A DNA stretch of 64,000 bases from Mesorhizobium loti CJ3sym (GTDB taxonomy: Bacteria > Pseudomonadota > Alphaproteobacteria > Rhizobiales > Rhizobiaceae): contig NZ_AXAL01000012.1 in assembly GCF_000472785.1 (NCBI RefSeq), forward strand, positions 179,870 to 243,869, read 5' to 3'. This document shows positions 1 through 9,900 of the stretch, in pieces (the first letter of the stretch is position 1; each line of letters opens with the position of its first letter). A program made the position numbers and the translations under genes. Below the pieces are notes generated by a model. It was not told the DNA's origin. It was given only the letters and a program-made list of their open reading frames with translations, and made no database searches.

Positions 1-153
1 ATGTGCCGGGGCGTATTCGGACAGATGATCCATATCGATTGGAACACGGGAATGGTCGTGGTGAAGCTTTCGACCTGGCCGGATTTCAGCAATCTCGCCT
101 ACGGCATGGCGACGCTGAAGGCGGTGCACGCCATCGCCGCCGCGCTCGCCTGA
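1..153 (+). CDS. Serine hydrolase (beta-lactamase class C type), C-terminal fragment
   Basis: The reading frame is open from base 1 to a TGA at 151-153 and continues beyond the left edge, so only the last 50 residues are visible. They include GVFGQMIHIDWNTGMVVVKL, which has the form of the final strands of class C beta-lactamase-like serine hydrolases. The next gene ends with the matching GIGIHGQWLYVDPRAEVVIA, so the two are probably tandem paralogues 33 bp apart. The ATG at base 1 is probably an internal codon. The active site lies outside the window, so the assignment rests on the C-terminal match alone. Confidence 0.5.
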   Translation: MCRGVFGQMIHIDWNTGMVVVKLSTWPDFSNLAYGMATLKAVHAIAAALA

Positions 154-186
154 ATCTCAAGACGAAAAGACCCTGAAGGAAACGCC

Positions 187-1368
187 ATGACTGGCAAGAC
201 CGCGTTCGAGACCCGCTACGGCTTCCGCCGCAACGAAGTGCTGCTCGCCAATTGGCGGGAAAACCCGTTCAACCGATGGTCGTTCCAGAACCTCGGCGAA
301 CTGGTGCCGACGGCGCGCGTGACGGCAACCCCGGGTGGGACCGACTCCCCCATACAAGACATGGGTGGCCTGCTTGGCGAAAAGGTTTCGGTCGCCGGCG
401 CGCCGGAGACGGTGGCCGAGTTCCTCGCGCGCTCCAGCACCGATGCGCTGGCGGTGATGAAGGGCGGCAAGATCATTGGCGACTGGTTCGCGCCGCATAT
501 GGATTTCGGCGCCCGCCACATCATCTTCTCGATCAGCAAGTCGGTGACATCAATCATCGCCGGCATATTGGAAGGCGAGGGGGTGTTCAATCCGGAAGCG
601 CCGGTAACGCAGTACATTCCCGAAGCCGTTGGCTCGGCCTATGGCGATGCCACCGCGCGGCATGTGCTCGACATGAGCGTCAGCCTCGATTTCGAGGAGG
701 CCTATCTCGATCCCGAAAGCGCCTTTGCCCGCTACCGCCGCGCCACGCTGTGGAACCCGGGCGGTGGCTCCGAAAGCCTGCGCCAATTCATCCTGACCTT
801 GCAGCGGCTTGCGGAGCCGCATGGCCAGACCTTCCGCTACCGCTCGCCCAATTCCGACCTGCTCGGCCTGCTGCTCGAACGCGCTTCCAGCCAGCGTTTC
901 ACCGACCTGATGCGCGAGAAGCTGTGGCTGCCGCTTGGCGCCGTCAGTGAAGCCTCGATCGGCGTCGACATGGAAGGCACGGCGCGCACCGCTGGCGGCA
1001 TTTCGGTAACGCCGCGCGACCTGGCGCGCATCGGCGAGATGATGCGGCAAGGTGGAACCGCCAATGGCCGCCGCATCGTTTCGGAAGCCTGGGTGCGCGA
1101 CACGGTCAGCACCGGCGGCAGCGCCGACGCCTGGCAGCGCGGCGCGATGCTGCCGCTGTTTCCCAAAGGCCGGTACCGCAACAAATGGTACCAGACTGGG
1201 CACGAGAATGGCGCCTATTGCGGCATCGGCATCCATGGCCAGTGGCTCTATGTCGATCCCAGGGCCGAAGTCGTCATTGCCAAGATGTCGTCACAGCCGG
1301 AGCCGGTCGACGATCCGCTGGATCTTGAGCTTGTCGCGTTCTTCGAGGCGCTGAGCCGGATGATCTGA
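187..1368 (+). CDS. Serine hydrolase, beta-lactamase class C family
   Basis: This 393-residue protein has the SxxK nucleophile motif SISK at residues 115-118, within FSISKSVTSIIAG, and a YRSPNSD stretch near residue 220 that fits the YxN element. The family includes penicillin-binding-protein-like esterases, 6-aminohexanoate-dimer hydrolases and DD-peptidases; the substrate cannot be told from sequence. There is no obvious signal peptide, which favours a cytoplasmic esterase or amidase over a cell-wall enzyme. It follows a second hydrolase whose C-terminus opens the window, suggesting a tandem duplication. The start has a purine-rich site (GAAGGAAACGCC) just upstream. Confidence 0.8.
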   Translation: MTGKTAFETRYGFRRNEVLLANWRENPFNRWSFQNLGELVPTARVTATPGGTDSPIQDMGGLLGEKVSVAGAPETVAEFLARSSTDALAVMKGGKIIGDWFAPHMDFGARHIIFSISKSVTSIIAGILEGEGVFNPEAPVTQYIPEAVGSAYGDATARHVLDMSVSLDFEEAYLDPESAFARYRRATLWNPGGGSESLRQFILTLQRLAEPHGQTFRYRSPNSDLLGLLLERASSQRFTDLMREKLWLPLGAVSEASIGVDMEGTARTAGGISVTPRDLARIGEMMRQGGTANGRRIVSEAWVRDTVSTGGSADAWQRGAMLPLFPKGRYRNKWYQTGHENGAYCGIGIHGQWLYVDPRAEVVIAKMSSQPEPVDDPLDLELVAFFEALSRMI

Positions 1369-1556
1369 ACCATCTGGCGCGGTTTTGTTGCCGCGTGCTT
1401 TCCTGTGGACCGCCTGCGACGGTTGAAAACGTCGCGGTTGGCGAGGCGGGTATCTACGCCTATGGTCGCCGCTCTTTTCGATCAGAGTGGTTTGACGCAA
1501 TTCCGGACGGAAAACCGTTTCACACTTTTCCTGGAATTGCTTGGAGTGGGAATGAC

Positions 1557-3881
1557 ATGGCCTCCGACATAAAGCGCATCGCAGCCATCATCGCGGCGGA
1601 GATCAAGGCGCGGCCAGAACAGGCGGCGGCGGCGATCGAACTGCTCGACGAAGGCGCGACGGTGCCGTTCGTTGCGCGTTACCGCAAGGAAGTGACCGGC
1701 GGGTTGGATGACACGCAGCTGCGCGACCTTGCGGAACGGCTCGCCTATTTGCGTGAGCTCGACGCCCGCCGTGACACCATCCTTGGCTCGATCCGCGAGC
1801 AGGGCAAGCTGACGCAGGAGCTCGAGGGCAAGATCGTCGCCGCCGCCACCAAGGCGGAGCTGGAAGACATCTATCTGCCTTACAAGCCGAAGCGCCGCAC
1901 CAAGGCCGAGATCGCCCGCGAGCGCGGGCTGGGACCCTTGGCGGAAGCCATTCTTGCCAACCGTTCGCTGGTGCCCGCCGATTTGGCTCTCGCCTATGTC
2001 ACCGAAGAGGTGGCCGATGCCAAAGCGGCACTGGACGGCGCGCGCGACATCCTGTCGGAACAGTTCGCCGAGAATGCCGATCTGGTCGGCAAATTGCGCA
2101 CCTATATGAAGGATCGCGCCTTCATGCGTGCCCGGGTGGTCGACGGCAAGCAGGAGGCCGGCGCGAAATTCTCCGACTATTTCGACCATGTCGAGCGCTG
2201 GGCCAATGTGCCGAGCCATCGCGCTCTGGCCATGCTGCGCGGCCGCAACGAAGAGGTGCTGTCGCTCGACATCGAGGTCGATGCCGACGACACGTCGGCG
2301 GTGAAGCCGGTCGAGCGGATGATCGCCAATGCCTATGCCATTGGCGGCACTCTGCCGGGCGACCGCTGGCTGATGGATGTCGCCGGCTGGACCTGGCGCA
2401 TAAAACTGTCGCTGCACCTGACGCTCGACCTCATGCGCGACCTGCGTGAGCGCGCCGAGGAAGAGGCGATCCACGTCTTTGCCCGCAACCTCAAGGATTT
2501 GCTGCTTGCAGCGCCCGCCGGCTCGCGGGCCACGATGGGGCTCGACCCCGGCATCCGCACCGGGGTCAAGGTGGCGGTGGTCGACGGCACCGGCAAGGTG
2601 CTGACGACGACGACGGTCTATCCGTTTCCACCCAGGAACGATGTGCGCGGCACGCAGGCGGAACTCGCTAAGCTCATCCGCCTGCACAAGGTCGAACTGA
2701 TCTCGATCGGCAACGGCACCGGCAGCCGCGAAACCGAGAAGCTGGTGGCGGACATGCTGTCCGATATGCCTTCCGATGGCGGGCCGAAGCCGCTGAAGGT
2801 GATCGTCAGCGAGGCGGGCGCCTCGGTCTATTCGGCATCGGCAACGGCGGCGGCGGAATTCCCCGGCCTCGACGTGTCGCTGCGCGGTGCGGTGTCGATC
2901 GCGCGGCGGCTGCAGGATCCGCTGGCCGAACTGGTCAAGATCGAACCCAAGTCGATCGGCGTCGGCCAGTACCAGCACGATGTCGACCAGTATCGGCTCG
3001 GCCGCTCGCTGGAAGCGGTGGTCGAGGATGCGGTCAACGCTGTCGGTGTCGACCTCAACACCGCTTCGGCGCCATTGCTGGCCCGTGTTTCAGGGCTGGG
3101 CGCGTCGCTCGCCGACGCCATTGTCGCGCATCGCGATGCGACCGGGCCTTTCGCCAGCCGCAAGGATTTACTCAAGGTGCCACGGCTTGGGCCACGCGCG
3201 TTCGAACAATCCGCCGGTTTTCTGCGCATCGCCAATGGCAGCGAGCCGCTCGATGCCTCGTCGGTGCATCCGGAAGCCTATGGCGTGGCCAAGAAGATCG
3301 TCGCCGCCTGCGGCCGCGATGTGCGTTCGCTGATGGGCGACAGCGCCGCGCTCAAGGCGCTCGACCCACGCGTCTTCGTTGACGAGCGTTTCGGGCTGCC
3401 GACGGTGCGCGACATTCTTGCCGAGTTGGAAAAGCCCGGCCGCGACCCGCGCCCCGGCTTTAAGACGGCGACCTTTGCCGACGGCGTCGACGACATCAAG
3501 GATCTGAAGCCCGGCATGCTCTTGGAAGGCACGGTCACCAATGTCGCGGCCTTCGGCGCTTTCGTCGACATTGGCGTCCACCAGGACGGGCTGGTGCATG
3601 TCTCGCAACTGGCCGACCGTTTCATCAAGGATGCGCATGAGGTGGTCAAGGCCGGCGACGTGGTCAAGGTGCGCGTCGTCGACGTCGACATCAAGCGCAA
3701 GCGCATCGCGCTGTCCATGCGCAAGGATGGCGGCGAGGGCGGTGCATCCAAAGGCGGGCCGCGCGACAATGGTGGCGGCAGGTCGGCGCCACGTTCACCG
3801 GCGCCACAACGCCAGCCGGAGCGACCGGCACAGCAAGGCGCGTTCGGTGCGGCGCTGGCCGATGCGCTGAAGCGGAAGTAG
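1557..3881 (+). CDS. tex: Tex family transcription accessory RNA-binding protein
   Basis: The protein of 774 residues matches the usual size of Tex. It shows the Tex N-terminal helical region (VPFVARYRKEVTGGLDD), a YqgF-like RNase H fold (TMGLDPGIRTGVKVAVVDG), a helix-hairpin-helix section (LLARVSGLGASLADAIVAHR) and a C-terminal S1 domain (LLEGTVTNVAAFGAFVDIGV). Tex binds nucleic acid and is associated with transcription and RNA turnover. The frame stays open upstream to 1395, but ATG 1557 is preferred because GGAGTGGG lies 7-14 bases before it and the sequence then aligns with the family. The last 45 residues are Gly/Arg/Pro/Gln-rich and probably disordered. It appears to be transcribed alone. 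Confidence 0.95.
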   Translation: MASDIKRIAAIIAAEIKARPEQAAAAIELLDEGATVPFVARYRKEVTGGLDDTQLRDLAERLAYLRELDARRDTILGSIREQGKLTQELEGKIVAAATKAELEDIYLPYKPKRRTKAEIARERGLGPLAEAILANRSLVPADLALAYVTEEVADAKAALDGARDILSEQFAENADLVGKLRTYMKDRAFMRARVVDGKQEAGAKFSDYFDHVERWANVPSHRALAMLRGRNEEVLSLDIEVDADDTSAVKPVERMIANAYAIGGTLPGDRWLMDVAGWTWRIKLSLHLTLDLMRDLRERAEEEAIHVFARNLKDLLLAAPAGSRATMGLDPGIRTGVKVAVVDGTGKVLTTTTVYPFPPRNDVRGTQAELAKLIRLHKVELISIGNGTGSRETEKLVADMLSDMPSDGGPKPLKVIVSEAGASVYSASATAAAEFPGLDVSLRGAVSIARRLQDPLAELVKIEPKSIGVGQYQHDVDQYRLGRSLEAVVEDAVNAVGVDLNTASAPLLARVSGLGASLADAIVAHRDATGPFASRKDLLKVPRLGPRAFEQSAGFLRIANGSEPLDASSVHPEAYGVAKKIVAACGRDVRSLMGDSAALKALDPRVFVDERFGLPTVRDILAELEKPGRDPRPGFKTATFADGVDDIKDLKPGMLLEGTVTNVAAFGAFVDIGVHQDGLVHVSQLADRFIKDAHEVVKAGDVVKVRVVDVDIKRKRIALSMRKDGGEGGASKGGPRDNGGGRSAPRSPAPQRQPERPAQQGAFGAALADALKRK

Positions 3882-3973
3882 CTGCTTACGACGGCGCCCA
3901 GCACGCCTGCGTCAGATGAGATTCATACGACGCACATTGGGTTTTCCGGTCGAAGCGACAAGCTGGGATATGT

Positions 3974-4285
3974 TCAGGGCTCATTGCTCGGCTCCCCGCC
4001 CTCAAGAATTGTCGGGATGTCACGGGTGCCATGCAAAATGCGCTCGATACGGACGTCGTCGCCGTCGGCGGTGTAGAATATCACATAGCGCTGAAATGCG
4101 ATGGAGCGCAGGCCGGGCCAAAGTGTGGGGCGGAGAACACCGCCACCCGGCACGTCTGCAATACGGCCACAACGTTCCCTGAGCGCAGCTATGAAGCGGT
4201 GAGCCGCGGCTGGGTTTTCAGCATGGATGTAGTCGCCGATCTCTTGGACATCCTGCGCGGCGGCTGGCGCAAATATGACCGCCAT
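3974..4285 (-). CDS. parE: ParE/RelE-family toxin
   Basis: This 103-residue basic protein has the ParE-like features: an N-terminal helix FAPAAAQDVQEIGDYIHAEN, a central LRPTLWPGLRSIAFQRYVIF and a C-terminal strand VRIERILHGTRDIP. Members of this superfamily inhibit DNA gyrase (ParE) or cleave mRNA (RelE); the sequence favours ParE. Its start lies 3 bp after the antitoxin stop, so the two are co-transcribed and probably translationally coupled. Both genes read toward the tex end. No truncation or loss of core residues is seen. Confidence 0.85.
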   Translation of the reverse strand: MAVIFAPAAAQDVQEIGDYIHAENPAAAHRFIAALRERCGRIADVPGGGVLRPTLWPGLRSIAFQRYVIFYTADGDDVRIERILHGTRDIPTILEGGEPSNEP

Positions 4286-4288
4286 CGG

Positions 4289-4543
4289 TCACGGCTTTCC
4301 GCCGCTGTATTTTGCTTCCAGCCGCTTGAACACTTGGTCGGCTGGGATGCCCGGACCGCTTTCCACGCCCTTGCGAATGGCCTCCCGCAGCGACGCAAGC
4401 TTTGCCTCGCGCTGTTCTTCGCGCTCTTCCAGCAGGCGCAAGCTATCGCGCACGACTTCGCTGGCACTGGCATATCGGCCGCTCTCTACCAATTCGCGGA
4501 CCAATGTCTCATAGCGGGGGCCGATACTGTAACTTGCAGGCAT
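4289..4543 (-). CDS. parD: ParD-family antitoxin (CopG/Arc/MetJ type)
   Basis: The 84-residue protein has an N-terminal ribbon-helix-helix (SIGPRYETLVRELVESGRYA, then SASEVVRDSLRLLEEREE) and a charged C-terminal tail that would wrap the toxin. ParD proteins dimerise through the ribbon-helix-helix, bind their own promoter and neutralise ParE. It is the first gene of the pair. A perfect palindrome sits 27 bp upstream of its start and is the expected autorepression site. Whether the pair stabilises this region or acts as a stress module cannot be told. Confidence 0.88.
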   Translation of the reverse strand: MPASYSIGPRYETLVRELVESGRYASASEVVRDSLRLLEEREEQREAKLASLREAIRKGVESGPGIPADQVFKRLEAKYSGGKP

Positions 4544-4569
4544 GGGTTATCCTTTCATTTTATCCAAAA

Positions 4570-4586
4570 TTATCAAATTTTGATAA
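4570..4586. promoter_or_regulatory. Probable ParD operator palindrome
   Basis: TTATCAAA-T-TTTGATAA is a perfect inverted repeat with one central base, in an AT-rich patch that stands out from its GC-rich surroundings. It lies 27 bp before the parD start and just past the end of the LysR gene, where an autoregulatory ribbon-helix-helix operator would be expected. The binding role is inferred. Confidence 0.5.
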
Positions 4587-4596
4587 ATCGGCCAAA

Positions 4597-5493
4597 TCAA
4601 ATCTGCCGGTGGACACGTGTTAGCAGCCAATCGCGAAAACTGGCGACGGGCGGATGGCCGCGCTTGTCGTGGGGGACGACGAGATAGTACGCGCTGCGGC
4701 TTTGCATGGGCTCACCGGGCGCAGGTACAAGCTGGCCGCGTTGCAATTCGCCCGCGATGAGAAGCAGGGGCAACAGCGCCACGCCGAGCCCCGCCATGCA
4801 GGCCTGGGCGGCGGTGCCGAACTGTTCGAACTGCATGCCGGGTCCGGTCGGCGCGCTCAGGCCCTGATGTTCGAACCACTCGGTCCAGGCGCCAGGCCGC
4901 GTTGCCATGTGCAGCAGCGGCAGGCGGCCGATGTCGGACGGCGTGGCGACGGCGCGGCCGGCGAGGAATTCGGGTGATACCACCGGCGCCACGGTTTCGC
5001 GCACCAGCAGCGTGGAGTCCGCTTCCGGCCAGTCCGGCAGGCCGTAGTGGATGGCCGCATCCAGCCTCTCCCTGGCAAAATCGAAGCGGCCGACGCGGGT
5101 AACGAAGTTGATGGTGATATCAGGGTTGTTTTCGACAAAGTCGGGGATCATCGGCATCAGCCAGCGCGTGCCGAAGGTCGGCAATATGGCCAGGTTCAGG
5201 ATGCCACTATGCCGATTGCTCATCAATCCCAAGGCTGCATCGCGCAACTGGCCAAGCGCTGAACGCACGGCTTCGGCGTAGATTTCGCCTGCTGTCGACA
5301 GCCGGACATTGCGGCTGTCGCGCTCGAACAGACGGCGCCCGAACTGATCCTCCAGCAGCCTGATCTGCCGACTAACCGCCCCTTGAGTCAAATCCAGCTC
5401 CTGGGCGGCGGCGGTGAAACTGCCAAGACGGGCGACCGCCTCGAAGGCGGCGAGGGCGCTGATGTTGGGCAGGAGGCGGCGCTGGACACTCAT
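4597..5493 (-). CDS. gcdR: LysR-family regulator, probable activator of glutaryl-CoA dehydrogenase
   Basis: This 298-residue LysR protein has the N-terminal winged helix (SALAAFEAVARLGSFTAAAQ, then LDLTQGAVSRQIRLLEDQFG) and a substrate-binding co-inducer domain of the GcvA type from about residue 95. It diverges from the glutaryl-CoA dehydrogenase gene with a roughly 100-bp shared intergenic region, the usual layout for a LysR regulator and its target. The gcdR name rests on that layout; GcdR proteins control glutarate and lysine catabolism in related bacteria. The likely ligand is glutarate or glutaryl-CoA, by inference. The ATG at 5493 is the first start that gives the complete DNA-binding domain. 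Confidence 0.82.
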   Translation of the reverse strand: MSVQRRLLPNISALAAFEAVARLGSFTAAAQELDLTQGAVSRQIRLLEDQFGRRLFERDSRNVRLSTAGEIYAEAVRSALGQLRDAALGLMSNRHSGILNLAILPTFGTRWLMPMIPDFVENNPDITINFVTRVGRFDFARERLDAAIHYGLPDWPEADSTLLVRETVAPVVSPEFLAGRAVATPSDIGRLPLLHMATRPGAWTEWFEHQGLSAPTGPGMQFEQFGTAAQACMAGLGVALLPLLLIAGELQRGQLVPAPGEPMQSRSAYYLVVPHDKRGHPPVASFRDWLLTRVHRQI

Positions 5494-5511
5494 GATCCAT
5501 TCCTAACGCTC

Positions 5512-5529
5512 ATTGATCGGTGAAGCAAT
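5512..5529. promoter_or_regulatory. Candidate LysR operator upstream of gcdH
   Basis: ATTG-N10-CAAT is an interrupted dyad of the T-N11-A form recognised by LysR regulators. It lies in the only intergenic space between gcdR and gcdH, 18 bp from the gcdR start and about 70 bp before gcdH. A site there could serve both autoregulation and activation. The assignment comes from position and symmetry only. Confidence 0.4.
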
Positions 5530-5596
5530 TTCGTTTGATTTTTTAGGGCCACGGGCCGATAAGCCGGGCTTCACCCGTTTCAAGGACCGAGAAGCC

Positions 5597-6793
5597 ATGG
5601 CCGCCGACAAGAATGCATTCGTCTGGGAAGATCCATTCCTGATCGAGGACCAGCTTTCGGAAGAGGAGCGCATGGTGCGCGACGGCGCGGCGGCCTTTGC
5701 CGCCGACAAGCTCGCGCCACGCATCGAGGACGCCTACCTCAACGAGACCTTCGACACGGCGATTTTTCGCGAGATGGGCGATGCCGGCTTGCTCGGCATC
5801 AACATCCCGGAAGAATTCGGCGGGCTCGGCGCCAACTACGTCACCTACGGGCTGGTGGCGCGGGAAGTCGAACGTGTCGATTCCGGTTATCGCTCGATGA
5901 TGTCGGTGCAGTCGTCGCTGGTGATGTATCCGATCTATGCCTATGGCTCGGACGAACAGCGCAAGAAATATCTGCCCAAGCTCGCCAGCGGCGAATGGAT
6001 CGGCTGCTTTGGCCTGACCGAGCCGGATGCCGGTTCCGACCCGGGCGGCATGAAGACACGCGCCGAAAAGACCGCCAACGGCTACAAGCTCTCCGGCTCC
6101 AAGATGTGGATTTCCAACGCGCCGGTCGCCGACGTGTTCGTCGTCTGGGCGAAGCTGAAGGGCGAGAACGGCAAGGACGAGATACGCGGCTTCGTGCTGG
6201 AAAAGGGCATGAAGGGCCTTTCGGCACCGAAGATCGGGGGAAAGCTCAGCCTCCGTGCGTCGATCACCGGCGAAGTGGTGATGGAAGGTGTCGAGGTCGG
6301 CGAAGACGCGCTGCTGCCTAACGCCAAGGGCCTTGGCGGCCCGTTCGGCTGCCTCAACCGGGCCCGTTATGGCATTTCCTGGGGCTCGATGGGTGCGGCG
6401 GAAGATTGTTGGCACCGCGCCCGCCAGTATGGTCTCGACCGCAAGCAGTTCGGCAAGCCGCTGGCCGGCACGCAGCTTTACCAGAAGAAGCTCGCCGACA
6501 TGCAGACCGAGATCGCGCTGGCCCTGCAGGCTTCGTTGCGCGTCGGGCGCCTGCTCGATGAAGGCAAGATGGCGCCGGAGATGATCTCGATCGTCAAGCG
6601 CAACAATTGCGGCAAGGCGCTCGACATCGCCCGTCAGGCGCGCGACATGCATGGCGGCAACGGCATCCAGATCGGCTACCACGTCATGCGCCACGCGCAG
6701 AACCTGGAAACCGTCAACACCTATGAAGGCACGCATGACGTGCACGCGCTGATCCTCGGCAGGGCGCAGACGGGCATTCAGGCGTTTTTCTAA
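5597..6793 (+). CDS. gcdH: Glutaryl-CoA dehydrogenase
   Basis: The 398-residue enzyme belongs to the acyl-CoA dehydrogenase superfamily and fits glutaryl-CoA dehydrogenase, which oxidises and decarboxylates glutaryl-CoA to crotonyl-CoA in lysine, hydroxylysine and tryptophan breakdown. It has the flavin and substrate segment FGLTEPDAGSDPGGM, the region LNRARYGISWGSMGAAEDC, and the catalytic glutamate at residue 377 in TYEGTHDVHALILGRAQTG, a family signature. A longer frame begins at 5513, but ATG 5597 has AAGGA about 10 bases upstream and matches the usual length. Electrons would pass to electron-transfer flavoprotein, which is not encoded here. Confidence 0.95.
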   Translation: MAADKNAFVWEDPFLIEDQLSEEERMVRDGAAAFAADKLAPRIEDAYLNETFDTAIFREMGDAGLLGINIPEEFGGLGANYVTYGLVAREVERVDSGYRSMMSVQSSLVMYPIYAYGSDEQRKKYLPKLASGEWIGCFGLTEPDAGSDPGGMKTRAEKTANGYKLSGSKMWISNAPVADVFVVWAKLKGENGKDEIRGFVLEKGMKGLSAPKIGGKLSLRASITGEVVMEGVEVGEDALLPNAKGLGGPFGCLNRARYGISWGSMGAAEDCWHRARQYGLDRKQFGKPLAGTQLYQKKLADMQTEIALALQASLRVGRLLDEGKMAPEMISIVKRNNCGKALDIARQARDMHGGNGIQIGYHVMRHAQNLETVNTYEGTHDVHALILGRAQTGIQAFF

Positions 6794-6916
6794 AGCTGTG
6801 CTCAACCGGCAGCGCCTGCTTAAATTAGGTGCACCGCAACATCTCTGCTTGGAGAATGGCCAGCAGATGTGTCAGGGTTCAGCGACTTCGTTTGAAACGC
6901 TGAAATCCGGGGCCCC

Positions 6917-9900
6917 ATGGCAATTCTGGCAGCCGTCTACCACCTGACCCACTACAAATACGACCGGCCGGTGGTTCTCGGGCCTCAGATCATCAGGCTG
7001 CAGCCGGCGCCGCATTCCCGCACCAAGGTGTTGAGCCATTCGCTCAAGGTCGAGCCGGCAAACCATTTCGTCAATTTGCAGCAGGACCCTTACGGCAACT
7101 TCCTCGCCCGCTTCGTCTTCCCGGAGCCGGTGACGGAACTGAAGATCGAGGTCGATCTAGTCGCCGACATGACGGTCTACAATCCGTTCGACTTCTTCGT
7201 CGAACCGTCGGCCGAGGCGTTTCCGTTCGAATACCCGGAAGAGATACGCGACGATCTCGCCATCTACCGGACACCTGAGCCAGCAGGCCCGCTGCTCCAG
7301 GCCTTCCTCAGGACTGTCGACCGCAGCGCCCCCAACACCGTTAATTTCCTCGTCGATCTCAATGCCAGGCTGCAGCGCGAGATCGCCTATATCGTGCGCA
7401 TGGAGACCGGCGTGTTCTCGCCGGAGGAAACGCTGGCCGCCGGCAAGGGCTCCTGCCGGGATTCGAGCTGGCTGCTGGTGCAGATCCTGCGCAATCTCGG
7501 CATCGCCGCGCGCTTCGTATCCGGCTACCTGATCCAGCTCAAGCCCGACCTTGTCGCGCTCGACGGGCCGGCTGGGACATCAGTCGATTTTACCGATCTG
7601 CATGCCTGGTGCGAGGTGTATCTTCCCGGCGCCGGCTGGATCGGCTTCGATCCGACTTCCGGCCTGCTGACCGGCGAAAGCCATGTGCCGCTTGCCGCGA
7701 CACCGCATTTCCGCAACGCAGCCCCGATTTCGGGCATGGCGAGCTTTGCCAACGTCGAATTCGGCTTCGAGATGCGCGTTGACCGCATCGCCGAACATCC
7801 GCGCATCACCAAGCCGTTCTCCGATGAAAGCTGGCGGGCGCTCGACGCGCTGGGCAACAAGGTCGACGCCGCACTGTCGGCCGGGGATGTGCGGCTGACG
7901 ATGGGCGGCGAACCGACTTTCGTGTCGATCGACGACTTCGAATCCGCCGAATGGAACACTGCCGCCGTTGGCCCGACCAAGCGTGAAAAGGCCGATGCGC
8001 TGATCCGCAAGCTGCGCGAGCGCTTCGCGCCGGGCGGCTTTCTCCACTACGGCCAGGGCAAATGGTACCCGGGCGAGAGCCTGCCGCGCTGGACCTTCTC
8101 GCTCTACTGGCGTGCTGATGGCCAGCCGGTGTGGAGCGACCCGTCGCTGATCGCGCGGGAAAAGAGCTCGGCCGATATCGGCCCGAAACAGGCCGAAAGC
8201 CTGCTCACGGCGATCGCCGGCGAGCTTGGCATCGAAAAAACCATGGTCAGCGAAGCCTATGAGGATCCGGCCGAGTGGCTGCTCAAGGAAGGCAAGCTGC
8301 CGGAGAATGTCGACCCATCCAACTCCAAGCTGGAGGACCCGGAAGAACGCAGCCGCATGGCGAAAGTGTTTGAGCGCGGCCTGACCAAGCCGTCCGGCTA
8401 TGTGCTGCCGGTGCAGCGCTGGAACAGCCAGGCGTCTGGACCGCGCTGGCGCTCGGAAAAATGGAAGACGCGGCGTGGCCGGCTGTTCCTGGTGCCTGGC
8501 GATTCGCCGGTCGGCTACCGCTTGCCGCTCGGCACGCTGCCCTATGTGCCGCCGGCACAATTCCCCTACATCGTGCCGGTCGATCCATCGCTGCCGCGCG
8601 GGGCGCTGCCGGCACGTGAGGCCATCCTGCCCCCCGCCGCTCCGGCCGAACTCGAAGGCGCCGACGAAATGGCGCGGCGCCAGCAGGCGGCGTCCTTCAC
8701 CGCAGCGACTGGCCAGCAGGACCGAGTCGAACAGGAGATCACCGAGATCGGTGGCGCTGTGCGCACGGCGCTCTCCGTCGAGCCGCGCGACGGAAGGCTC
8801 TGCGTTTTCATGCCGCCGGTCGAGGCACTGGAGGATTATCTCGAACTGGTCGCCGCCGCCGAGAACGCCGCCAAGGCGATTGGCCTTCCCGTGCATATCG
8901 AGGGCTATGGCCCGCCGCACGATCCGCGCCTCAACGTCATCCGCGTGGCGCCCGATCCCGGCGTCATCGAGGTCAACATCCATCCGGCTTCCAACTGGCA
9001 GGATTGCGTGGCGACAACCACGGCGATCTATGACGAGGCGCGGCAGACGCGGCTGGGCGCCGACAAGTTCATGATCGACGGCCGTCATACCGGCACTGGC
9101 GGCGGCAACCATGTCGTCGTCGGTGGCGCGACACCCAATGACAGCCCGTTCCTGCGCAGGCCCGACCTGTTGAAGAGCCTGGTGCTGCAATGGCAACGGC
9201 GTCCCTCGCTGTCCTATCTGTTCTCCGGCCTGTTCATAGGTCCGACCAGCCAGGCGCCGCGCTTCGACGAGGCGCGTCACGATTCGCTCTACGAGCTCGA
9301 AATCGCCATGGCGCAGGTGCCGCATCCGGACCAGGGCGCGGCGCCCTTGCCGTGGCTGGTCGACCGGCTGTTCCGCAATCTGTTGACCGACGTCACAGGC
9401 AACACGCACCGCTCGGAAATCTGCATCGACAAGCTGTTCTCGCCGGACGGCCCGACCGGCCGGCTCGGACTGGTCGAGTTCCGCGGTTTCGAGATGCCGC
9501 CCAATGCGCGCATGTCGCTGGCGCAGCAATTGCTTGTCAGGGCGATCATTGCCCGTGCGTGGAAAAACCCGCTCGATGGTCGCTTCGTGCGGTGGGGCAC
9601 CTCGTTGCATGATCGTTTCATGCTGCCGCACTATGTCTGGGCTGACTTCCTCGACGTGCTCGACGACCTCAAGCTAAATGGCTTCGAATTCCGCCCCGAA
9701 TGGTTCGACGCTCAGCTCGAATTCCGCTTCCCGTTCTGCGGCGAGGTCCAGCATGCCGGCATCAAGCTGGAATTGCGGCAGGCGCTGGAGCCCTGGCATG
9801 TGATGGGCGAGCAGGGCGCGATTGGCGGCACAGTGCGCTTCGTCGATTCCTCGGTCGAGCGGCTGCAGGTCAGGACCGAAGGCCTCAACCCGGAGCGCCA

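Noticed and set aside
7580..9631. Long minus-strand frame of 683 codons
   Set aside because: It lies wholly antisense to the DUF2126 transglutaminase gene and is a by-product of its GC-rich third positions; no domain is visible.
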